Shown: positions 8,808 through 16,201 of the stretch, one piece after another
Layout of the letters: each line of letters starts with the position of its first letter
How positions within the stretch are numbered: the first letter of the stretch is position 1
Origin: Flavobacterium cerinum
Lineage (GTDB): Bacteria; Bacteroidota; Bacteroidia; Flavobacteriales; Flavobacteriaceae
DNA length: 64,000 nucleotides
Assembly: GCF_024496085.1 (NCBI RefSeq)
Contig: NZ_CP101751.1
Span: 3,348,001 to 3,412,000, forward strand
Direction: 5' to 3'
Notes under the pieces: model-generated
The model's database searches: none
Told to the model about the DNA's origin: nothing
Seen by the model: only the letters and a program-made list of their open reading frames with translations
Program-made: the position numbers and the translations under genes

Positions 8808-10682
8808 ATGGATATCAACAATATAAAAAAAGTAGCGATTTACCCGGCTATTGGGGTAGCGCGTATCGGAAATTCAAAAGAATATTATCTGGCTCCCGAA
8901 TTACCGGGAGTGACACCGGTTGCAGAAGGTGGCTTTAAGGATAATGATAATCTGTTTAAAAAACAGGTCCCGCGTTTTCGTATTTATGCCTTAGATGAAA
9001 ACGACAAACCGCTATTTGAAATTAACACCGATACTGAAGATGCGAATATTGAATGGCGTGTTCATGTGGCCAACCGAAAAGCAGCCTGGTATCAGTTTAA
9101 TAATGCTCTTGATCTGGGAAAATACAGTATTCCCAGTACAAAACGTAACGGAGCCGTAGCCGAACCGGATCGTGATCAACTGGTAATCGATCCCGGACCG
9201 CGAACAATTAGCGGAAAAAATATATCCGGACCGGCTTATCAGTTTGACAACGGCGAGTTTTACGGTAAAAAAGTGCCGTTGGGTGAAATCCGAACCGATG
9301 ATAAAGGACGTCTTTTGTTTTTTGGCGGAGACGGAAAAAGCGAATCCCGTTTGGGTATTAAAGCGATTACCTTTGCTAACAACGACGACTGGCATGATGA
9401 CACTTCGGATGGTACCGTTAGAGCAAAAGTTACCATTGGCGGACAAACGTTTGAAGCAAAACCGGCTGTTGTAATCTGTACGCCTCCGAATTTCGGACAG
9501 GGACTATTCCCGGTCGTAAGTATGCTGGATGTAGTAAACGACTTATATATTCGTGAAGGATGGATCAAACCGCGACCGGAGATAGATTTTTATAAAGACA
9601 TCTACCCTATTCTGTTTCGTATGAGCAGTACACAATGGGTAAATGAAGGTTTCTTTATGTTATTCGGTACAAATTCACCGAGTGATTTCGGAAATCCGGA
9701 ATTTATCCGTCAACTGGAAAATCCGGGAGCAGAATATGAAGCCGAACGCAGACGGGTTTTTGAGTGGTTCCGAGATCGGAAATCTGAAATCTATGAACCG
9801 ACTAAAATTCCACCGCATTACGGCGATTTATTCGGCGATTATCTGGCCCTTCCTGCCGTTGATCTGGCTGTAACCGATACGCAATATGAAAAACTGCGTC
9901 GTTGGGCTGATGGTGATTTTATTACCGGAAAACCAAAAGAACCGGTTGTTTTTGATGAATTACCGGTAATCGCACAAACAATTGCGCTATTAAAAGCACC
10001 TTTGGAAGAATGCCTTGGCGGTCCTTTTCACCCCGGAATTGAAATTACATGGCCATTCCGACATCTGATGATGTGGAGCGAGCCGTATCGTTTAAAAGTA
10101 CTTGAAGAAGATTCTGAAGTTCGGGATAATTACGGCGGAATGCTGACTTCCGAAATTGCATTATCTCCGGGCGGACCATTAGACGGTAGCGGACCGGGTT
10201 CTGTAACCCGTTGGTTGGGAGTACCGTGGCAAACGGACGAAGCAAGTTGCCTTTCCGGTTATGATGTAACTTTGTATCTGCCGTTACCCTCGTTCTGGTC
10301 GGTTCGAGTACCGAATACCGTATTATCAAAGGATAGTTTTGATCGGTTGAATGTATCCACAACGAACGACGGACAAAAATTAAAGCATTTTTCTTATCGT
10401 GTAGACTGGATGCGTGATTTTACTACAACTTATGTTACCCGTATCAACAATATGATTGCTAAGTGGCATCAATTGGGTATTATTACCGAGCATGATCTGG
10501 AAAACCCGTCTCAATTCCTTCCGGAAGCATTATGGGTGGAAACCGATCGCAAAGGACCTACCGGTGCCGATCCTACTCTGATACAAGTACGTCATGCTGA
10601 AAAAGAACCGCTTGTTGCTGCAAGAGGATTAATGGAAGAAACACCACGTGAAAGTCAACCTTTAAAACGACACGAATTATAA
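8808..10682 (+). CDS. LodA/GoxA-family cysteine-tryptophylquinone oxidase
   Basis: This 624-residue protein opens with VAIYPAIGVARIGNS, the N-terminal signature of LodA-like amino-acid oxidases, which deaminate amino acids and yield ammonia and hydrogen peroxide. WLGVPWQTDEASC contains Cys481 with an Asp four residues earlier, the arrangement around the quinone cysteine in LodA. FWSVRVPN (Trp497) or Trp534 are candidates for the tryptophan partner; I cannot decide between them. There is no signal peptide, as in LodA. Upstream is a catalase-like gene and downstream a LodB-like maturation flavoprotein. The substrate cannot be read from sequence. Confidence 0.85.
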   Translation: MDINNIKKVAIYPAIGVARIGNSKEYYLAPELPGVTPVAEGGFKDNDNLFKKQVPRFRIYALDENDKPLFEINTDTEDANIEWRVHVANRKAAWYQFNNALDLGKYSIPSTKRNGAVAEPDRDQLVIDPGPRTISGKNISGPAYQFDNGEFYGKKVPLGEIRTDDKGRLLFFGGDGKSESRLGIKAITFANNDDWHDDTSDGTVRAKVTIGGQTFEAKPAVVICTPPNFGQGLFPVVSMLDVVNDLYIREGWIKPRPEIDFYKDIYPILFRMSSTQWVNEGFFMLFGTNSPSDFGNPEFIRQLENPGAEYEAERRRVFEWFRDRKSEIYEPTKIPPHYGDLFGDYLALPAVDLAVTDTQYEKLRRWADGDFITGKPKEPVVFDELPVIAQTIALLKAPLEECLGGPFHPGIEITWPFRHLMMWSEPYRLKVLEEDSEVRDNYGGMLTSEIALSPGGPLDGSGPGSVTRWLGVPWQTDEASCLSGYDVTLYLPLPSFWSVRVPNTVLSKDSFDRLNVSTTNDGQKLKHFSYRVDWMRDFTTTYVTRINNMIAKWHQLGIITEHDLENPSQFLPEALWVETDRKGPTGADPTLIQVRHAEKEPLVAARGLMEETPRESQPLKRHEL

Positions 10683-11776
10683 AAAATTCACGATACATAC
10701 CTGTTGCTATTGTTGGAGGAGGTCCTGCCGGTCTGTCCGCAGCCCTTACTTTACAAAAGGAATCCGTATCCTGTCTGGTTATCGATTATCGTCAGGAAAA
10801 TAGTTTCAAACCCGGTGAGTCATTAGCACCGGGGGCGAATTTTATCATGGCGCAACTCGGACTTGACGGGATACCGATTTCCGGTTATCACCATCAGTAT
10901 GTAGGGAATAACGTTGTGTGGGGTGATACTACGCCCCGCGAGCGTTATTTTTTAAATGAACCTTACGGAAACGGATTACATCTGAATCGGATCGTTTTTG
11001 AAAATCAATTATTCGAATCCGCCAATGATCGCGGAATCACGATACTACAACAATATCGGATTAAAGAAATTTCCGAAACAACCGACCGGATTTTTATCGA
11101 ATGCCTTTCCCCTTCCGGTGATTGTATTGTTATTGAAACTGATTTTATACTGGATTGTAGCGGCCGATCGGGAATTGTAGCTAAAAAATTAGGAATAAAA
11201 CGAACCACTTTAGATCATTTAGCTTCCTATCATTTTATGATTACACAACCGGATGCTGTTTTAAATGGGATGACATATATCGAATCGGTGGAAGACGGTT
11301 GGTGGTATATGGCTCCGGTTCACGATAATAAAACGGTTGTTAATTTTATGTCGGATACCGATCTGCATACAATCCGACCCGATTTCTTTGAAGAATGGTT
11401 GTCTCAAAAGTTATCTGAAACACTTCATTTTTCATCTCTGATTTCAAAAGATGCCTTTAATACACTTATTCATACCGGAATAAAAACCGCTACAACTTCA
11501 TTCCTCGATATTCCCGGCGGCAACCGATGGCTCGCTGTTGGTGATGCTTTGTGTTCCTATGATCCGCTAACGTCTTTTGGGATAACCAATGCGTTAACTT
11601 CCGGACATGCCGCAGCCAAAGCCATTCAGGGATTAATACAAGGAAATGCGACTGCTGCTTCAGATTATTTATCCGGACAAATGCATCTTTTTAATAAATC
11701 GGTTACAATGCTTCAAAATCAATACCGTCAAGAACAACGTTGGACGAATGAACCGTTCTGGAAACGCCGTTTATAG
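10679..11776 (+). CDS. LodB-like FAD-dependent oxidoreductase (quinone maturation), ATA start
   Basis: LodB-type flavoproteins are needed to form the CTQ cofactor of LodA-like oxidases. The FAD motif VAIVGGGPAGLSAAL lies within the first 25 residues, and DPLTSFGITNAL near the C-terminus is typical of the halogenase-like FAD fold. The first ATG in frame (10847) lies after the FAD motif, so it cannot be the true start. The best candidate is ATA at 10679, which overlaps the LodA TAA stop exactly as ATG overlaps TGA in ordinary coupled pairs. No ATG, GTG or TTG exists between the upstream stop (10649) and the motif. The predicted length of 365 residues fits the family. Confidence 0.75.
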   Translation: MKNSRYIPVAIVGGGPAGLSAALTLQKESVSCLVIDYRQENSFKPGESLAPGANFIMAQLGLDGIPISGYHHQYVGNNVVWGDTTPRERYFLNEPYGNGLHLNRIVFENQLFESANDRGITILQQYRIKEISETTDRIFIECLSPSGDCIVIETDFILDCSGRSGIVAKKLGIKRTTLDHLASYHFMITQPDAVLNGMTYIESVEDGWWYMAPVHDNKTVVNFMSDTDLHTIRPDFFEEWLSQKLSETLHFSSLISKDAFNTLIHTGIKTATTSFLDIPGGNRWLAVGDALCSYDPLTSFGITNALTSGHAAAKAIQGLIQGNATAASDYLSGQMHLFNKSVTMLQNQYRQEQRWTNEPFWKRRL

Positions 11777-11819
11777 TACTTCAATAATTTCTTACAATCA
11801 GAATAATATAAAAAAAAGC

Positions 11820-11827
11820 TATATTTG
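11820..11827 (+). promoter_or_regulatory. Promoter -7 element upstream of 11855
   Basis: TATATTTG matches the Bacteroidetes consensus TAnnTTTG, 27 bases before the start codon of the Bax-inhibitor-like gene. No clear TTG -33 box is present at the right distance. Confidence 0.5.
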
Positions 11828-11854
11828 TTTTTGTTAATAACAAAAATCTGATTT

Positions 11855-12547
11855 ATGAATACAGAAAACATCATTGTAGCCCATGCTTCTGAACTGGAAA
11901 AAGCTACGTTTTACAAAAAGACTTATTTACATGTTGCATTAGCTATTCTGGCTTTTATTGTTGTAGAAAGCATTTTAATCCGTGTAGTTCCAATAGAATG
12001 GATCGCTGCTATGGTAAGTATGAAATATGCCTGGTTATTTATCCTTGGTTTATTCTGGTTAGGTTCTATGTTTTCCGAGAAAATGAGTTTTAATCCGTCC
12101 CGCCAACAACAATATTTCGGTTTAGGATTGTATGTAATACTTCAGGCTATTATTTTTCTTCCGATGATCGTAATTGCCGTAGCGATTACGAATAGTGCAG
12201 AATTAATTACGCAAGCTGCTATTATTACTTTATTTATGTTTTCCGGATTAACGGCAGTGGTATTTTTTACCCGAACTGATTTTTCCTTTTTAAGAACGGC
12301 ACTTATTGTGGGTGGTTTTATTTCTTTAGGACTAATCGTTGCCGGTGCTATTTTCGGATTTAATCTTGGATTATGGTTCTCTGTCGGTATGGTAATCCTG
12401 GCTTCCGGTAGTATTCTTTATCAAACGCATCAAATTAAAAATCAATACGGTACACAACAATATGTTGGAGCCGCATTACAATTATTTTCATCGGTAATGC
12501 TTTTATTCTGGTATGTTTTACGCATCCTGATGAGCCGAAGAAACTAA
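11855..12547 (+). CDS. Bax inhibitor-1/YccA-like integral membrane protein
   Basis: This 230-residue protein has about 20 polar N-terminal residues and then seven hydrophobic segments. The topology, length and cytoplasmic loops resemble the BI-1/YccA family. Family members are cation (Ca2+) leak channels or FtsH modulators, but nothing here shows which. It stands alone between its own promoter and a terminator hairpin. The assignment rests on hydropathy and general pattern, so another seven-segment permease family cannot be excluded. Confidence 0.6.
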   Translation: MNTENIIVAHASELEKATFYKKTYLHVALAILAFIVVESILIRVVPIEWIAAMVSMKYAWLFILGLFWLGSMFSEKMSFNPSRQQQYFGLGLYVILQAIIFLPMIVIAVAITNSAELITQAAIITLFMFSGLTAVVFFTRTDFSFLRTALIVGGFISLGLIVAGAIFGFNLGLWFSVGMVILASGSILYQTHQIKNQYGTQQYVGAALQLFSSVMLLFWYVLRILMSRRN

Positions 12548-12553
12548 CATATA

Positions 12554-12593
12554 AAACCTGACAGGTTTTAAATAAAAATCTGTCAGGTTTCAT
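12554..12593. terminator. Bidirectional terminator between convergent genes
   Basis: AAACCTGACAG and CTGTCAGGTTT form an 11-bp stem with an A/T-rich loop, flanked by T-rich sequence. It separates the plus-strand gene ending at 12547 from the minus-strand gene ending at 12599. A very similar hairpin occurs at 18722-18753. Confidence 0.75.
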
Positions 12594-12598
12594 TTCTA

Positions 12599-13090
12599 TT
12601 ATCGTCCTATCGGTTTTCGGATATTCTCCCATTCCTTTAGTTTTGACTCAAAATTTTTCCCTGCATTAGCAGGACTGGTAGACGGTAATACCACCAATTC
12701 ATATTTTTTTGACGTTGTAACGTACTTTTTAAAATAAGCCGCTGCTTTTTGCCCGTTAAAAAAGATATGGGTTATTTCCGGATGTTGTTCTAAAAAAGCC
12801 GTAAAATCATTTGGTATTTCCTGTTCAATCGCACTATCCAGACTCCCTTCTCTTTTACAGGCCTGCAATACATCCCAAAGTGCAATTCTGTTTTCAATCA
12901 ATACTGTCTTTTTAACTGTATAATCCGCTGAAAAAGGCACATCCAAAATGGTAAACATCAATTTCCAGAAATTATTCCGGACGTTACCATAATACTCACC
13001 GGCCATTAATGACGGAATTCCGGGCATGGTACCCAGTATTAAAATCCGGGCATTAGCAGCCGATACCGAAGGAAAAGAATAAATCAACAT
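12599..13090 (-). CDS. Hypoxanthine-DNA glycosylase (uracil-DNA glycosylase family 6)
   Basis: A 163-residue single-domain member of the UDG superfamily. The motif ILGTMPGIPSLMAGEYYGN followed by RNNFW is characteristic of DNA-deoxyinosine glycosylases, which excise hypoxanthine produced by adenine deamination. LPSTSPANAG near the C-terminus corresponds to the DNA-intercalation motif. It is a cytosolic repair enzyme, monocistronic by position. A second UDG-superfamily gene, ung, lies at 52776. Confidence 0.9.
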   Translation of the reverse strand: MLIYSFPSVSAANARILILGTMPGIPSLMAGEYYGNVRNNFWKLMFTILDVPFSADYTVKKTVLIENRIALWDVLQACKREGSLDSAIEQEIPNDFTAFLEQHPEITHIFFNGQKAAAYFKKYVTTSKKYELVVLPSTSPANAGKNFESKLKEWENIRKPIGR

Positions 13091-13329
13091 CAGAAAAATT
13101 TAGCGATAATTGGAATAGCAAATTAGCAACTTTCCGCCGAAATTCAAAAAGGTTTTTCGTTTTCGACCGTACAAAACCTTTCTTTTCACCAGTATTTTCG
13201 GGGCTTTTCAGCTTATTGTACTACTATTTGTACTAAACTTTATAAGTTGGTGTTAAAGGGGTTATCCCTTCACTACTCTACATTAAAAATTATCTTGTTA
13301 AAGTATTCTAACTAATCCCGCGATATTAT

Positions 13330-13360
13330 TTGGTTTTTAGACATCAAAAATCTAATTTTG
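13330..13360 (+). promoter_or_regulatory. Promoter of the 13404-16083 operon
   Basis: TTG (13330-13332), a 20-base spacer and TAATTTTG (13353-13360) match the Bacteroidetes promoter TTG-N19-21-TAnnTTTG. The predicted transcript starts some 35 bases before the first gene. The rest of the 13091-13403 gap shows only a small AAGGG/CCCTT inverted repeat near 13255. Confidence 0.7.
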
Positions 13361-13403
13361 AGCGAATCAATCATATGATATTAACAAAAAAAAGCCTGAA
13401 ATT

Positions 13404-14021
13404 ATGAAATTACCTCTACAAGACGTTCTGGATGGGATCCGTAAGTGGAATATTGTCCGTAAAGACCGTGAAAAAGCCACATTTTATTTAAGTACTGCAC
13501 GATTTTTCTCTTTTGAATGTGCCGATAAAGGAACATCTAAATACCTGCATGCTTACCCGGGAATTTATGAAGACAAACTTTACTTCTTTCTAATTCCGTC
13601 TGAATTTGACTCTCCTAATTCTACAGCAGTAGCCGATATCGATGCTCATATTAATGCTACACCTGTACACATCGGTGTAGGTAACGGTAACCAGGAATTA
13701 CCGGAAAAAGAAGCTCAGGAACGAATTGACAACTGGGACAACAACGTTAAGAAATGGATACAGATTCAAATCGATGCTCCGGAAGGAATCTTCCAGGCAT
13801 TTGCTATCCCAACAGATTATATCAAAGAAAAAGTGGCTATCCCATATGACGCTGACTTTGCACTAAGAGCTAGTGATGTTCCTGCATCCGGTTATATTGC
13901 CGATTTAGTTATCGTAGACAAGGAGTTAAAAAAATCAGTATATTACGATACGGTTAGACCGGTTCCGCCATTTGCACCGTTAGAAGGTGAGTTCTATTTA
14001 TTACAATTGGCCGAAAACTAA
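13404..14021 (+). CDS. Conserved hypothetical protein, first gene of a two-component operon
   Basis: I do not recognise this 205-residue protein. It has no signal peptide or membrane segment and looks like a soluble alpha/beta protein, with VHIGVGNGNQELPEKEAQER in the middle and a conserved-looking C-terminus VRPVPPFAPLEGEFYLLQL. It follows a good promoter and is 3 bases upstream of a membrane protein gene, then a histidine kinase and response regulator. It may be an effector or modulator of that signalling system; that is inference only. Confidence 0.75.
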   Translation: MKLPLQDVLDGIRKWNIVRKDREKATFYLSTARFFSFECADKGTSKYLHAYPGIYEDKLYFFLIPSEFDSPNSTAVADIDAHINATPVHIGVGNGNQELPEKEAQERIDNWDNNVKKWIQIQIDAPEGIFQAFAIPTDYIKEKVAIPYDADFALRASDVPASGYIADLVIVDKELKKSVYYDTVRPVPPFAPLEGEFYLLQLAEN

Positions 14022-14024
14022 TAT

Positions 14025-14663
14025 ATGACGTTTTATCAGTTTCTGGATTATCTTACTTATTTATCTCCGGCGTTATTACTAACCGGAATAGGTATTGGTA
14101 TGTATCGTTATAAATCACTTGATCTATCCCGTAAAATGCTATTGCTTTATATTAGCGTGGCGCTTTGCACGGATTTAACCAGTCGTATATACGGTCATTT
14201 GTTCGGAAATAACCTGATATTCATCATTTTGTTTAGCCTATTAGAATTGATCATTTTTGCAATTTTATACCAGTTCTGCTTTTTTGAAAAGAAAAGCAGA
14301 ACTCTTTTTTTACTTACCCTGGTTGCCAGCGGTTTTATCATTTGGGAACTCAGTTCACTTCATAAAGTTGCTCCTCAACAATTTCAATCGTATTCGAAAG
14401 TAATGGATGCCTTTGTAATTCTGTTGTTTGCGCTGGCCTATTTCTTTCAGAAAGTCGGTAAATATAAAACCACACAAACAGAACAGTTACGCCTTAATGC
14501 CGCTATTCTGATCTTTTTTTCATTGCATCTTCTGTTTTTCTTACCCATTAACTTTCTGATTAATGTGAGTTCCGGTCTTAAATTCTATTTTTGGACGGCT
14601 AATCTGGTTCTTACCTTATTCTTTTATGCCTTTATAAACTGGGAAATATGGAAAAATGGATAG
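14025..14663 (+). CDS. Multi-pass membrane protein, possible sensor partner
   Basis: A 212-residue hydrophobic protein with six or seven predicted transmembrane segments and short loops. I see no known catalytic motif. Its last 16 bases overlap the histidine kinase gene, which has only one short membrane segment of its own. The tight coupling suggests this protein senses the signal or anchors the kinase, as happens with other split sensors. The function is unproven. Confidence 0.75.
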   Translation: MTFYQFLDYLTYLSPALLLTGIGIGMYRYKSLDLSRKMLLLYISVALCTDLTSRIYGHLFGNNLIFIILFSLLELIIFAILYQFCFFEKKSRTLFLLTLVASGFIIWELSSLHKVAPQQFQSYSKVMDAFVILLFALAYFFQKVGKYKTTQTEQLRLNAAILIFFSLHLLFFLPINFLINVSSGLKFYFWTANLVLTLFFYAFINWEIWKNG

Positions 14664-15409
14664 AACCTAAAACCATTATGTTATGGATTATCATTGCTAT
14701 TACAGTGGTTTCCATACTGGTTTTCTCCTTTATACGACTCGCTTATCTAAACTTCAAACAAATGGCGGAAGCCCAGCTTGAAGAATCCCGGTTAAAACTG
14801 GAACATCAGAAAAAACTGCTTGAAAACGGAATATTAGTACAGGAACAGGAACGTACCCGTATTGCTGCCGATTTGCACGATTCCCTGATCGGAAAACTGA
14901 CTTCGTTAAAATTAAAGCACCAATTGGAGTACAATTATGACGAAATGGACCATTTATTAAAAGAAAGTATAGCCGATGCGCGAAGAATTTCACATGATTT
15001 GAGTCCACCTATGTTAGAATTTATATCTTTGTGTGAATTAATTGACGGAATTATAGCGCCCTGGAAAAAAAACATTGCGGTCGATTTTTATCATGATGTT
15101 CGTACGAATGTCGATATGCCCAACACGATAAAGATTCAGTTTACCCGCGTTTTACAGGAGCTTATTACAAACATTTACAAGCATGCCGGTGCATCGGTGA
15201 TTACAATACACCTACGTCAGAGTGAACGATTGTTATGTCTTTTGGTAACAGATAACGGAAAAGGATTTAATCCGAACCAAAATAAAAAAGGGCTCGGCTT
15301 ACAGAATATCGAACTCCGAATGCATTACCTGAACGGAAAACATAAAATCAAACCGCTTCGAAAAGGCACCTCGGCTTTGTTATTATTAGATTATACAGAC
15401 CTGATATGA
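14648..15409 (+). CDS. Sensor histidine kinase, NarX/DegS-type (HisKA_3)
   Basis: The 253 residues hold one N-terminal membrane segment (about 8-32), a coiled coil, the dimerisation/phosphoacceptor motif RIAADLHDSLIGKLTSLKLK, and a GHKL ATPase domain. The N-box is QELITNIYKHAGAS and the G-boxes are DNGKGF and GLGLQNIELRM. There is no extracellular sensor domain. The gene overlaps the membrane protein gene before it by 16 bases and the response regulator after it by 4 bases (ATGA). It is the evident kinase for that regulator. Confidence 0.93.
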   Translation: MEKWIEPKTIMLWIIIAITVVSILVFSFIRLAYLNFKQMAEAQLEESRLKLEHQKKLLENGILVQEQERTRIAADLHDSLIGKLTSLKLKHQLEYNYDEMDHLLKESIADARRISHDLSPPMLEFISLCELIDGIIAPWKKNIAVDFYHDVRTNVDMPNTIKIQFTRVLQELITNIYKHAGASVITIHLRQSERLLCLLVTDNGKGFNPNQNKKGLGLQNIELRMHYLNGKHKIKPLRKGTSALLLLDYTDLI

Positions 15410-16083
15410 ATACCATTCGAATTGCAATAACAGACGACGACGGTTTAATTGTAAAATTACTGGAAAGCTTTCTTGGCATGCAGCCGGGATTTGAAGTAAT
15501 CTTTACAGCTGAAAGTGGTGACGACCTGATTTCTTACCTGGAATCGGCCGCAATACTTCCTGATGTCTTGTTATTAGACCTGAAAATGAAAGGAATGGAT
15601 GGTATCGAGGTTACAAAACACCTAAAAGCAAATTTCCCTGAAATCCGGATTGTAATTGTGTCTTCACATTACCAACGTTCTTTTATGAACTTTATGCTTA
15701 AAACCGGAGCTTCCGCTTTTTTACCCAAAGGTGTATCCCCTACACTGCTTTCAGAAATTATTCCTACGGTTCATCAAAAAGGCATCTTCTTTATGGAAGA
15801 CCAAATGGAAGCCATCCGGGAACAAGTTACTTCTAAAACCGCACAAAAATCCATTTTCGATAACGGCACCGAACTTTCTAAAAGAGAAATTGATGTATTG
15901 CGCTTAATCAGTCAGCAAAAAACGGCAAAAGAAATCGGTGACACTCTTTTTATTACAGCGCGTACTGTTGAAGGTCATAAAAACAACCTTTTTGTTAAAA
16001 CAGGCGCCAAAAATATTGCCGGATTAGTCATTTATGCCATACAGAATAACATTATCAGTGTGGACGAATTGCCTATGATATAA
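15406..16083 (+). CDS. LuxR/NarL-family response regulator
   Basis: The N-terminal receiver has acidic ITDDDG and the phosphoacceptor Asp in DVLLLDLKMKGMDG. Lys appears in SAFLPKGVSP. The C-terminal LuxR helix-turn-helix reads LSKREIDVLRLISQQKTAKEIG, then TARTVEGHKNNLF. Translation is coupled to the kinase. The most likely targets are its own operon and the PLC-like gene 118 bases downstream (inference). Confidence 0.95.
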   Translation: MNTIRIAITDDDGLIVKLLESFLGMQPGFEVIFTAESGDDLISYLESAAILPDVLLLDLKMKGMDGIEVTKHLKANFPEIRIVIVSSHYQRSFMNFMLKTGASAFLPKGVSPTLLSEIIPTVHQKGIFFMEDQMEAIREQVTSKTAQKSIFDNGTELSKREIDVLRLISQQKTAKEIGDTLFITARTVEGHKNNLFVKTGAKNIAGLVIYAIQNNIISVDELPMI

Positions 16084-16201
16084 CCTATCTATTTGAAAAA
16101 CAGGTAATTTCATCCATACATTATTTCGAATTTATCGCGAACTTTGAGATAAAGGCTTCGGCCTATCCCCAAAACCTATAGTAAACTTAATTCGAAAAAT
16201 T

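Noticed and set aside
10649..10690. Programmed frameshift joining the LodA-like and LodB-like genes.
   Set aside because: No slippery heptamer lies before the oxidase stop codon, and these proteins are separate in the characterised systems. An ATA start in the ATAA overlap is simpler.
10847..11776. Taking the first ATG as the start of the LodB-like gene.
   Set aside because: The FAD-binding GGGPAG motif lies upstream in the same frame, so this start would remove an essential part.
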